This document shows, piece by piece, positions 31,846 to 39,551 of a DNA stretch of 64,000 nt. Position numbers and translations under genes: made by a program. The notes under the pieces were generated by a model that was not told where the DNA came from, searched no databases, and worked only from the letters and a program-made list of their open reading frames with translations. This DNA comes from Bifidobacterium criceti (GTDB lineage: Bacteria; Actinomycetota; Actinomycetes; Actinomycetales; Bifidobacteriaceae). Positions within the stretch are counted from its first letter, which is position 1; every line of letters starts with the position of its first letter. Location of the stretch: the NCBI RefSeq assembly GCF_002286935.1, contig NZ_MVOH01000014.1:62001-126000 (forward strand), given 5' to 3'.

Positions 31846-32688
31846 TCACTGCCGTGGGTCGTCCGCACCACCATGCATATCCGTTTCCCGATGCGCCTCG
31901 GCCATCTGCGCATCCCCCGATTCCATTGCGGCGCCGTCCTGTGTGGTTGGCGGCTGTGGCACGTTCTGTACGGTCACGTCGCCGACACGGTGGTGGACCC
32001 GGCGCACAAGGAGCACATGCGGCAGATGCGCCTTCGCGCGCGGCACCGCGGTCGGCAGCTGCCAGTTGAACCGCACCGACCCCAGACGCAACAGCACGAC
32101 GATCGCGATGATTGCGACGTCGAGCGTCATCTCGACCTGGTCGTTGATGAATCCGCGCGCATGCCACCGCCATACGGGCACGGTGAGCATGCTGCCGATG
32201 ACGGCGGGCACGATGTACCAGTGGCGGTCGCGGATGACCATCGGCACCTCGTTGAGCAGGATGTCACGGATCATGCCGCCGCCCATCGCCGTGAATGTGC
32301 CGAGGAACACGGCCGTCATGCCGCTTGTGTTGTAGACGAGGCCCTTGCTTGTGCCATTGACGGCGAAGAGGCCGAGCGCGAGCGCGTCGATTGTGAGCAT
32401 CGACCATTTGAGCTTGTCGACCTCCGGATGGATGACCGCAACCGTGCATCCGGCGAGGAGCGCCGTGATCACGGAGACGCGGTCGGATATGCATACGGGC
32501 GGCACCGCGCCGAGCAGGATGTCACGGATCATGCCGCCGCCGAGCGCCGTGAGCCATGCGGTGATGATGATCGTGAAGACATCGTAGCCTTTGCGGATCG
32601 CCGCGAGCCCGCCTGCCATGCCACAGCAGAAGATAGCGAGGTATTCGACGCCAAGGAAGAACGGCGAGTTCTGCAACGCGACTTCCAT
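31846..32688 (-). CDS. UPF0126/TRIC-family membrane channel protein
   Basis: This 280-residue protein has two copies of the prokaryotic TRIC (UPF0126, YicG-like) repeat. Each carries GGGMIRDIL followed by a VP motif (ALGGGMIRDILLGAVPPV and AMGGGMIRDILLNEVPMV). About seven membrane segments are expected. Family members form trimeric monovalent cation channels or small-metabolite transporters. A polar tail of about 60 residues after the last helix is longer than usual. The start at 32688 follows AAGGAGCGG, and an ORF extension to 32850 is rejected. Confidence 0.85.
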   Translation of the reverse strand: MEVALQNSPFFLGVEYLAIFCCGMAGGLAAIRKGYDVFTIIITAWLTALGGGMIRDILLGAVPPVCISDRVSVITALLAGCTVAVIHPEVDKLKWSMLTIDALALGLFAVNGTSKGLVYNTSGMTAVFLGTFTAMGGGMIRDILLNEVPMVIRDRHWYIVPAVIGSMLTVPVWRWHARGFINDQVEMTLDVAIIAIVVLLRLGSVRFNWQLPTAVPRAKAHLPHVLLVRRVHHRVGDVTVQNVPQPPTTQDGAAMESGDAQMAEAHRETDMHGGADDPRQ

Positions 32689-32811
32689 CGACCGCTCCTT
32701 TTCGAACGTGTGCGTATCTGCGCCGGCGGACGGGTTGGGCCGCCGCGGCCCCGACCATTGTACGCGCCGTGGCCTGTCGGATATGCCTGGCGCGTATGCG
32801 AACGGGGCGGA

Positions 32812-32847
32812 CGCCGTGAAGCCGGCGGCCGCCCCGTCACTACGATT
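32812..32847 (-). terminator. Terminator of ilvE
   Basis: A stem with ACGGGGCGG/CCGCCCCGT outer pairing, one mismatch, CGCC/GGCG inner pairing and an 8-base loop starts about 40 bases past the ilvE stop. Confidence 0.65.
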
Positions 32848-32889
32848 CAATGTGGCCGCCCCAGGGTGCGGGCGGCGTGTCCGGTGCGC

Positions 32890-34017
32890 TCAGCACACCT
32901 TCCACATCCAGTTGTGCGGATCCTCGATCTCGCCGAGCTGGATGCCGAGCAGCTGGTTGCGGATCGCCATCGTCAGCTCGCCGGGTTCGCCGTCGCCGAC
33001 GGTGACGTCGAACTTCTCGGACTTGAAGCGTCCGATCGGCGTGACGATTGCGGCGGTGCCGCACGCGAACACCTCGGTGACCTCGCCGGACTTGATGTCC
33101 TCGAGCAGCTTCTCGAGCACGATCATCGTCTCGACGACGTCATGGCCGTCGTCCTCGAGCAGCTGGATGATCGAGCGGCGCGTGACGCCCGGCAGGATGC
33201 TGCCGGTCAGGCTCGGCGTCTCGACATGGCCGTCCTTGTACACGACCATCATGTTCATGCCGCCGAGCTCCTCGAGATAGGTCTTCGTGGCCGCGTCGAC
33301 GAAGCACACCTGCTCGCAGCCTTCGGCGATGCCGCGGTACTCGCCGAGGAGCGATGCCGCATAGTTGCCGCCGCACTTGGCGAAACCGGTGCCGCCGGGG
33401 CCGGTGCGGAACCATTTGTCCTCGACCCAGATGCTCACCGGCTTGACGCCACCCGCGAAGTACGGGCCGGACGGCGACGCGATGACGCAGTATTCGACCT
33501 CTTCCGGCGCACGCACGCCGAGGAACGCCTCGGACGCGAAGATGAACGGGCGCAGGTACAGCGTGTATTCACGGCGTGCGGGAACCCACTTGACGTCCTT
33601 CTCGACGAGTGCGGCGCACGATCCGAGGAAGTCCTCGATCGAGACCTCGGGCAGGTACAGGCGCTTCGCCGAGTTCTGCATGCGTTCCGCGTTCGCGTCC
33701 GGACGGAAGAGCCATGTCGAGCCATCGGCGTGGCGGTATGCCTTGAGGCCTTCGAAGACCTCCTGCGCGTAATGCAGCACCGAGGCGCCCGGGTCGAGCT
33801 TGAGCGGCGCGTACGGTTCGATGCGGCGGTCGGACCAGCCTTCGCCCTTCGTCCAGGTCATATGGGCCATGCTGTCCGAGAAGACCTGACCGAACGCCGG
33901 CTTGTCGATGAGCTCCTCGCGCTTCGCGTCCGACGCCGGGTTCGGGTTCGGCAGGACGGTGAAGCGTTCGGCGAGGGAATCGAGATACGCTGGATCGTGA
34001 TGGGATTCATTGGTCAT
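32890..34017 (-). CDS. ilvE: Branched-chain amino acid aminotransferase
   Basis: IlvE transfers amino groups between glutamate and the keto acids of Leu, Ile and Val. The 375-residue class IV PLP enzyme has LHYAQEVFEGLKAYR, EYTLYLRPFIFA, the PLP lysine in FAKCGGNYAASLL, and the phosphate-binding region TPSLTGSILPGVTR and CGTAAIVTPIG. The start at 34017 (MTNESHHDP) gives normal family length. A well-formed promoter lies upstream, and the mRNA leader has a GGCGC/GCGCC stem. Confidence 0.96.
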   Translation of the reverse strand: MTNESHHDPAYLDSLAERFTVLPNPNPASDAKREELIDKPAFGQVFSDSMAHMTWTKGEGWSDRRIEPYAPLKLDPGASVLHYAQEVFEGLKAYRHADGSTWLFRPDANAERMQNSAKRLYLPEVSIEDFLGSCAALVEKDVKWVPARREYTLYLRPFIFASEAFLGVRAPEEVEYCVIASPSGPYFAGGVKPVSIWVEDKWFRTGPGGTGFAKCGGNYAASLLGEYRGIAEGCEQVCFVDAATKTYLEELGGMNMMVVYKDGHVETPSLTGSILPGVTRRSIIQLLEDDGHDVVETMIVLEKLLEDIKSGEVTEVFACGTAAIVTPIGRFKSEKFDVTVGDGEPGELTMAIRNQLLGIQLGEIEDPHNWMWKVC

Positions 34018-34087
34018 GATGATGCTTCTTTGAGAAATCGGATGAAATCGTAGTGGTTGGCCATGGGCGCTTTTGGCGCCGACTTGG

Positions 34088-34116
34088 TTCATACTCTTGC
34101 ACAACCCCATGTCCAA
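34088..34116 (-). promoter_or_regulatory. Promoter of ilvE
   Basis: On the - strand TTGGAC (34116-34111) and TATGAA (34093-34088) are separated by exactly 17 bases, a good match to a housekeeping sigma promoter. Transcription would start near 34081, giving a leader of about 64 bases. Confidence 0.65.
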
Positions 34117-34334
34117 CGCGGGCGGGGCGTTCACATACTGACATGCCATATGGAACCGCGCCGACAAGCGCGTGGCCGGTGCGAACCGTTGGCGTTGCAC
34201 CGCTGGCCGGCTCCCATCGGTTGCCGGTGGCATGGCGCTCCCTACGCGCTCGGCGGATGGAAGGGAGGCATTGTCCGCGAGGATGCCTATGTTGCCTAGA
34301 TTGCCGGTTTCCCGCACATGCGCCGCATATGGCA

Positions 34335-34368
34335 GGATGCCCACCCCCAGCGACGGGGGCGGGCATCC
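34335..34368 (-). terminator. Terminator of rplY
   Basis: A stem of GGATGCCC/GGGCATCC plus CCCCC/GGGGG with one mismatch and a 6-base loop, 52 bases past the rplY stop. No strong T-run. Confidence 0.6.
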
Positions 34369-34419
34369 TGATGATGACGTTGTGGCGGCCTATGCCATGA
34401 CGGCGCGGCGGCCGATGGG

Positions 34420-35040
34420 TCAGGCGGCCGGGTTTGATTCGTCAATCGCCGGGACGTTCTCTTCCTCGGCTTCGGTGGCCTCAGGCTCGGCGGCCTCCTC
34501 CGGCACCTCGACGGTGACGACGGACTCGTCGAGGTTCTCCATGTCGAGCTCGACGCCCTCAGGCAGCGCGAGGTCCTTGAGGAAGACCTTGTCGCCGTCG
34601 GCGAGGCCATCGACGGAGACGACGATCTTCTCCGGCAGGTTGCTGACGTCGGCGCGGACCTTGAGCTCCTGGATGTCGACGAACGCGATGGCGGCGCCCT
34701 TCGGCGTGCCCTCGACGAAGACCGGGACCTCGACGTCGATCTTCTCGCCGGCCTTGACCTCGTAGAAGTCGATGTGCTCGACGATGCGCTTGACCGGGTT
34801 GCGCTGGACGTCCTTGACGACCGCGAGTTTGCTGTCGTCGCCGTACTTGACGGTGATGAGGGCATTCGTGTGGCGCAGCGCGAGCGTCGTCTCCTTCATC
34901 GGGAGCTTGACGTAGACCGGCTGCTCGCCGCCGGCGTAGATCGTCGCCGGGATCTGCTGCGCGACGCGCATGCGGCGCGACGGGCCCTTGCCGAACTCGG
35001 TGCGCAGTTCGCCTTCAAGAACGATGGTGGTGTTTGCCAT
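34420..35040 (-). CDS. rplY: 50S ribosomal protein L25 (general stress protein Ctc form)
   Basis: L25 binds 5S rRNA. The 206-residue protein is the long TL5/Ctc type. An N-terminal L25 beta-barrel (ELRTEFGKGPSRRMRVAQQI, ATIYAGGEQPVYV) is followed by a C-terminal beta domain (VFVEGTPKGAAIAF, LPEKIVVSVDGLADGD) and an acidic tail rich in Glu and Ala. A TATATT -10 on the - strand near 35165-35170 would give a leader of about 115 bases. Confidence 0.96.
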   Translation of the reverse strand: MANTTIVLEGELRTEFGKGPSRRMRVAQQIPATIYAGGEQPVYVKLPMKETTLALRHTNALITVKYGDDSKLAVVKDVQRNPVKRIVEHIDFYEVKAGEKIDVEVPVFVEGTPKGAAIAFVDIQELKVRADVSNLPEKIVVSVDGLADGDKVFLKDLALPEGVELDMENLDESVVTVEVPEEAAEPEATEAEEENVPAIDESNPAA

Positions 35041-35303
35041 GATGTGTTTCTCCTTGTTTTTGTCTTCGACGCATCAACGAGCCGAAGGCGCCAAGGAGCG
35101 TCTTCGTGCCGAGTCGATCACGGAAACGCGCGTCATGCGCTTCCCTCGCCAAAGCAACGTTTCGAATATAGTCGCACGGCTGGACAAGCCTCCGCCCGTT
35201 TCCCATGCGATAGGTGCGCGCCATCGCCTGCCGCACCCATGTACAATGTGCAGCAGTCATGGAATCCGGCCGCCAAGGCCGGGGAATCGAGGATTGTTCG
35301 ACC

Positions 35304-36299
35304 ATGTCATCGTCATCAGCGAACCGTATCATCACAGCCGTCGCGGGCGCCGGGGCCGCCGTCGCGGCGGCGACCGTCACCGGCGCGGGCGTCGCGCTTG
35401 TACGCATCGCGCTCGACACGACGTATCCGAAATCGATCTTCGCACGCAAACGCCTTGATCATTTCGCCGACTACGACGACGCCGGCGACCATGTGTCTGA
35501 GGAATCGCGCCGCTGGTTCGAGCAGACGCGGCAGCCCGTCGTCATTCGCAGCTACGACCATCTCAAGCTGCACGCGTGGCGTTTCGATCCGGATACGGCC
35601 AAACCGGCGCCGCACCACTATGCGGTATGCGTGCACGGCTACTCCGGCGATCCGGAAGAAATGGCGCCATGGGCGCAACATTACGCAGCGATGGGATACA
35701 CGGTGTTCACGCCCGCGCTGCGCGCGCACGAATTGAGCGAAGGGCGCTATGTGACGATGGGCGCGATCGAGAGCAGGGACGTCAAACAATGGGTCAATTT
35801 CATCGTCTCGAACGATCCGCAGGCGAAGATCGTGCTGCACGGCAATTCGATGGGCGCCGCAAGCGTGCTGTTCGCCGGCGCCAACCCATGCCATGCGCCG
35901 AACATCAAGGCGATCGTCAGCGACAGCGCGTTCACGGCGGGAGCCTCGCAGCTCGCGCATAGCATGGCGGACGCGTTGCATGTGCCACGCGCGCTCACGA
36001 GGCCGTCGATCGCGTTCGCGAACCTGCTGCTCAAACGTGCGGCCGCCGCGTCGCTCGCCGACGCCGATGTGCTCGCCGCCGTGCGCCATCTGACGGTGCC
36101 GACATTGTTCATCCAAGGGGATGCGGACACAATCGTCGACCCGTCGAGCGCCCGCACACTCTATGAGGCGTGCGCAAGCAACGACTGCGAGCTGCTTGTC
36201 GTCGACGGCGCCCCCCATGTCGCATCGCTCATGACCGACCCGCAGCTGTACTGGTCGACGGTCGACCGCTTCCTGCACGGCGTGCCGGGACTTGACTGA
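35304..36299 (+). CDS. Alpha/beta hydrolase with N-terminal membrane anchor
   Basis: This 331-residue protein has a hydrophobic segment at about residues 9-34 that looks like a signal anchor, then an alpha/beta-hydrolase domain. The oxyanion-side motif is VCVHGYSGDPEEM, the nucleophile elbow is LHGNSMGAAS, the acid lies in IQGDADTIVD, and the catalytic histidine is in DGAPHV. It resembles cell-surface or membrane-linked esterases of Firmicutes and bifidobacteria. The substrate is unknown. Start 35304 has GAGGATTG upstream and is in a better position than the earlier in-frame codon at 35214. Confidence 0.85.
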   Translation: MSSSSANRIITAVAGAGAAVAAATVTGAGVALVRIALDTTYPKSIFARKRLDHFADYDDAGDHVSEESRRWFEQTRQPVVIRSYDHLKLHAWRFDPDTAKPAPHHYAVCVHGYSGDPEEMAPWAQHYAAMGYTVFTPALRAHELSEGRYVTMGAIESRDVKQWVNFIVSNDPQAKIVLHGNSMGAASVLFAGANPCHAPNIKAIVSDSAFTAGASQLAHSMADALHVPRALTRPSIAFANLLLKRAAAASLADADVLAAVRHLTVPTLFIQGDADTIVDPSSARTLYEACASNDCELLVVDGAPHVASLMTDPQLYWSTVDRFLHGVPGLD

Positions 36300-36318
36300 G
36301 CCCATCGCCACATGTACA

Positions 36319-36363
36319 TATGCGGGGAGGCCCGGCACCATTGGCGCCGGGCCTCCCCGCATA
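36319..36363. terminator. Terminator between hydrolase and pntB (first hairpin)
   Basis: An 18-bp perfect stem (TATGCGGGGAGGCCCGGC with its complement) has a 9-base loop, 20 bases past the hydrolase stop. Confidence 0.8.
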
Positions 36364-36369
36364 TAAGGA

Positions 36370-36399
36370 CGGTGTCCGGACGGTGCCGTCCGGACACCG
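36370..36399. terminator. Second hairpin between hydrolase and pntB
   Basis: A 14-bp perfect stem (CGGTGTCCGGACGG with its complement) with a 2-base centre lies 5 bases before the pntB stop side. It probably serves the - strand transhydrogenase operon. Confidence 0.7.
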
Positions 36400-36403
36400 A
36401 GCA

Positions 36404-37837
36404 TCAGTCGAGCAGCTCCTTGACGGCCGCGATGACGGCCTGCAGGCTCGCCTTCGCGTCCCCGAAGAGCATCTGCGTGTTGTCCTCGAAGTACAGCTCG
36501 TTCTCGATGCCCGCGTAGCCACGGCCGCGGCCACGCTTCATGACGACGACATTCTGCGACTTGTCGACGTCGAGAATCGGCATGCCGGAGACCGGGGTGC
36601 CCGGTTTGCGGGCCGCCGGGTTCGTCACGTCGTTCGCGCCGACGACAAGCGAGACGTTCGCGCTCGGGAACTGCGGGTTGATGTCGTCGAGGTCGACGAG
36701 CTCGTCATACGGCACATTCGCCTCGGCGAGCAAGACGTTCATATGGCCGGGCATACGCCCAGCGACCGGGTGGATCGCGTATTCGACCTCGACGCCATGC
36801 TCCTTGAGCAGTTCGCCAAGGTCGGCGAGCTCTCGCTGCGCCTGCGCCTGGGCAAGGCCGAAGCCGGGGACGAAGATGACCTTGTCCGCGTAGACGAGCT
36901 GGACGGCGAGGTCGTCGGGTGACGTCTCCTTCATCGTGCCCTCCGGACCGTCCGCGGCACCGCCTGCGGCGGTCGCGCCGCCGAAGCCGCCTGCGAGGAC
37001 GGACATGAGCGGACGGTTCATCGCCTTCGACATGAGCACGGACAGCGTCACGCCCGCGGCGCCGACGAGCGCGCCGGCGACGATGAGCGCCACATTGTCG
37101 ATCGCGAGGCCGGACATCGCGACCGCGGTGCCGGTGCACGCATTGAGCACGGAGATGACGACCGGCATGTCCGCGCCGCCGATCGGGATGACGAACACGA
37201 GGCCGTAGCACAGCGCGAACACGGTCGTCAGGACCGACCACATCACACGGTGTTCGGGCTGCACGCACAGCATGACGAACGCGGCGATCGTGAGCACGAT
37301 GAACAGGATGTTCCACACGCTCTTGCCGGGCAGCGTGAGCTTCTTGACCCACTTGATGCCCTGGAGCTTGCCTGCGGCGACAAGCGAACCGGTGAACGTG
37401 ACCGCGCCGATCATGACGCCCAGGCCGGCCGTGATGAGCACGACGAGGCTCGGGCTGCCATCGCCGGCGAGGATGTCATTGAGCGCGACGAGAGCCGCCG
37501 CGCCGCCGCCGACGGTGTTGAACACCGAGACGAGCTGCGGCATGTCGGTCATCTTGACCTTCTTCGCCGAGACGACGCCGGCGACCGCGCCGATGACGAT
37601 GCCCGCGACGAGCAGGATGAGCGCGGTCTTCGAGAAGTTGCCGTCGATGAACAGTTTGATGAACGCCATCGCGACGGCGATGACCATGCCTGCCGCAGAC
37701 ACGAAGTTGCCCTTGCGCGCGGTCTTCGGCGAGTTCATGTAGTGCAGGCCCATGACGAAGAGCACAGCGGCGAGCACATAGACGCACCACGCGACGATGT
37801 CGACCGTGGAAGCGGGAACCCAATTGTCGTAGATCAC
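36404..37837 (-). CDS. pntB: NAD(P) transhydrogenase subunit beta
   Basis: PntB is the membrane and NADP-binding subunit of the proton-pumping transhydrogenase, which moves hydride between NADH and NADP. The 477-residue protein has about nine membrane segments (domain II), then the NADP domain III with VPGFGLAQAQAQREL, HPVAGRMPGHMNVLLAEA and VVGANDVTNPAA. The GTG start at 37837 overlaps the stop of the previous gene by four bases (GTGA). In bifidobacteria this enzyme could balance NADPH for biosynthesis. Confidence 0.96.
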   Translation of the reverse strand: MIYDNWVPASTVDIVAWCVYVLAAVLFVMGLHYMNSPKTARKGNFVSAAGMVIAVAMAFIKLFIDGNFSKTALILLVAGIVIGAVAGVVSAKKVKMTDMPQLVSVFNTVGGGAAALVALNDILAGDGSPSLVVLITAGLGVMIGAVTFTGSLVAAGKLQGIKWVKKLTLPGKSVWNILFIVLTIAAFVMLCVQPEHRVMWSVLTTVFALCYGLVFVIPIGGADMPVVISVLNACTGTAVAMSGLAIDNVALIVAGALVGAAGVTLSVLMSKAMNRPLMSVLAGGFGGATAAGGAADGPEGTMKETSPDDLAVQLVYADKVIFVPGFGLAQAQAQRELADLGELLKEHGVEVEYAIHPVAGRMPGHMNVLLAEANVPYDELVDLDDINPQFPSANVSLVVGANDVTNPAARKPGTPVSGMPILDVDKSQNVVVMKRGRGRGYAGIENELYFEDNTQMLFGDAKASLQAVIAAVKELLD

Positions 37838-38154
37838 TTGTTGTCCCCCTTCTTCGCCTCGGACTTGTCGGACTTGAACATCTCAAGCATGCGGTCGGTG
37901 ACGACATAGCCGCCGACGACGTTCATCGTGCCGAGGACGGCCGCGAGGAAGATGAACACATAGGACAATGTGCTCGTCGCATGTGCGGCAACGATGACGA
38001 CGCCGACGATGACGATGCCGTGGATCGAGTTGGCGCCCGACATGAGCGGCGTGTGCAGCGTCGCCGGGACCTTGCCGATCACTTCGATGCCGATGAGCAG
38101 CGCGAGCACGAACAATGTGAGCGCGATCACCAGATTGGGCATGATGGTTTCCAT
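37834..38154 (-). CDS. pntAB: NAD(P) transhydrogenase alpha subunit, membrane part
   Basis: This 106-residue protein corresponds to the membrane part that is fused to the C-terminus of PntA in E. coli. It has three or four hydrophobic helices (LVIALTLFVLALLIGIEVIG, HGIVIVGVVIVAAHATSTLS, YVFIFLAAVLGTMNVVGGYV) and a charged lysine-rich tail. The start at 38154 lies one base after the stop of the upstream gene. Confidence 0.94.
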   Translation of the reverse strand: METIMPNLVIALTLFVLALLIGIEVIGKVPATLHTPLMSGANSIHGIVIVGVVIVAAHATSTLSYVFIFLAAVLGTMNVVGGYVVTDRMLEMFKSDKSEAKKGDNK

Positions 38155-38155
38155 G

Positions 38156-39301
38156 TCACTCCCCCTTCGTTTCCTGGGCCGGCTTGTTGCCGGCGACGAC
38201 CATGGCCTGGTCGATCTCGTCGGACGGGTCGACGGCGAGCGCGCCGTCCTTGATGAAATGCACGAGGATGTCGGCGACGTTGCGACTCAGCAGGTTCGAC
38301 GCGGTCGTGCTGACCTCGCTCGCGAGGTACGGCGCGCCGATGATCGTCACGCCACCTTCGGTCGTCTGTGTGCCGACTGCGGAGCCTTCGACGTTGCCGC
38401 CGAGCTCGCTCGCGGCGCAGTCGACGACGACGGCGCCGCGGTGCAGCCCGTCTACACCCCGCTTCGTCAGCAGGACCGGGGGCTTGCGCCCCGGGACCTT
38501 CGCGGTCGTGATGATGATGTCGAATCCGGCGGCCTTGTCGTCGACGGCCGCCTGCTGCTGTGCCTGCTCCTCGGGCGTGAGCGCACGCGCATAGCCGCCT
38601 TCGCCCTGACCCTTCGAGAAATCGAGGCCGAGGTCGAGGAACTTCGCACCGAGCGACTCGACCTCGCCCTGCGAGGCCGGGCGCACGTCGTATGCGGTCA
38701 CGACGGCACCGAGGCGCTTCGCCGTGCCGATCGCCTGGAGGCCGGCGATGCCGGCGCCGAGGATGAGGACCTTGGCCGGGCGAATCGTGCCGGCGGCCGT
38801 CGTCATCATCGGGAGGAACGAGCCATAGGCGTTCGCGGCGACAAGCGCGGCCTTGTAGCCCATGACGGAGTTCTGCGACGTCATCTCGTCCATCGACTGC
38901 GCTGCGCTCAGCTGGCGCGGCAGGCGCTCGATCGCGACGGCGGTCACGCCGTGCCTGTCGAGCTGTTCGATGTAGTCGGCGTCGGTGAACGAGCCGAGCA
39001 TGCCGATGACCCATGTGCCGGGCCTGAGGTTGGCGATGAGTCGCTCATCGGGGCGGTCGACGAAGCCGAGCGCGTCCGCCTTGGACACGATCGTCGCGGC
39101 GTCGGTCACCTGCGCGCCGGCCTTCGCGTAATCCTCGTCCGTGTAGTCGGAAGCCTCGCCGGCTCCTGCTTCGATCAGGCAGACGACGCCTGATTTGCGC
39201 AACCGTGCGACGATGTCCGGCGTCAGCGCGACGCGGGACTCGTGCTCCGACGTCTCGTTGAAGACGCCGAAGGTCACGGTTCCTTCTGGTAGTTCGGCCA
39301 T
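38156..39301 (-). CDS. pntAA: NAD(P) transhydrogenase alpha subunit, NAD-binding part
   Basis: This is the soluble NAD-binding domain I of the split transhydrogenase. The 381-residue protein resembles alanine dehydrogenase: FNETSEHESRVALTPD at the N-terminus, then the Rossmann motif KVLILGAGIAGLQAIGTAKR and IGAPYLASEVSTTASNL. The start at 39301 follows AAAGGGTTCAC. It is first in a three-gene operon, so all three subunits are made from one message. Confidence 0.95.
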   Translation of the reverse strand: MAELPEGTVTFGVFNETSEHESRVALTPDIVARLRKSGVVCLIEAGAGEASDYTDEDYAKAGAQVTDAATIVSKADALGFVDRPDERLIANLRPGTWVIGMLGSFTDADYIEQLDRHGVTAVAIERLPRQLSAAQSMDEMTSQNSVMGYKAALVAANAYGSFLPMMTTAAGTIRPAKVLILGAGIAGLQAIGTAKRLGAVVTAYDVRPASQGEVESLGAKFLDLGLDFSKGQGEGGYARALTPEEQAQQQAAVDDKAAGFDIIITTAKVPGRKPPVLLTKRGVDGLHRGAVVVDCAASELGGNVEGSAVGTQTTEGGVTIIGAPYLASEVSTTASNLLSRNVADILVHFIKDGALAVDPSDEIDQAMVVAGNKPAQETKGE

Positions 39302-39482
39302 GTGAACCCTTTCTATGCATCCCGCCCAGCGCGGGATGGTGAACATACAGCGTTATAGTGTAACGAATCATCGGTCCCGCACCCCCATGCGTCCATCTTT
39401 CGAATAGTCGCACACGATTTTGCCGAACGGGAAGTTTTGCCGGCGAACCCCCGAAAAATGCGCCTGGCTACGCAAGCGTAGG

Positions 39483-39511
39483 GTGACGCGCCCCCCAAAA
39501 ACGGCTACACT
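39483..39511 (+). promoter_or_regulatory. Promoter of the acyl-CoA synthetase gene
   Basis: GTGACG (39483-39488) and TACACT (39506-39511) are separated by 17 bases, about 40 bases ahead of the start codon. Confidence 0.55.
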
Positions 39512-39551
39512 GCAAAGGAATAGTGTATTTTCGCGGGTAAGGAGCAACCAC

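Larger units (their letters stand above)
34018..34419. other. 402-bp intergenic region between ilvE and rplY
   Basis: The left part holds the ilvE leader and promoter (to 34116), and the right part holds a hairpin terminator for rplY (34335-34368). The 218 bases between them contain no convincing gene, tRNA or leader peptide rich in Leu, Ile or Val codons. Short open frames here have no ribosome binding sites. Confidence 0.6.

Noticed and set aside
34117-34334. A leader peptide or attenuator ahead of ilvE
   Set aside because: No short ORF with a ribosome binding site and runs of Leu, Ile or Val codons was found. The promoter with a 64-base leader lies closer to the gene.
35041-35303. Extended reading frame upstream of the alpha/beta hydrolase (from 35214)
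   Set aside because: The extra 30 residues lack a ribosome binding site and start inside the divergent rplY leader region. The start at 35304 gives a normal signal anchor.
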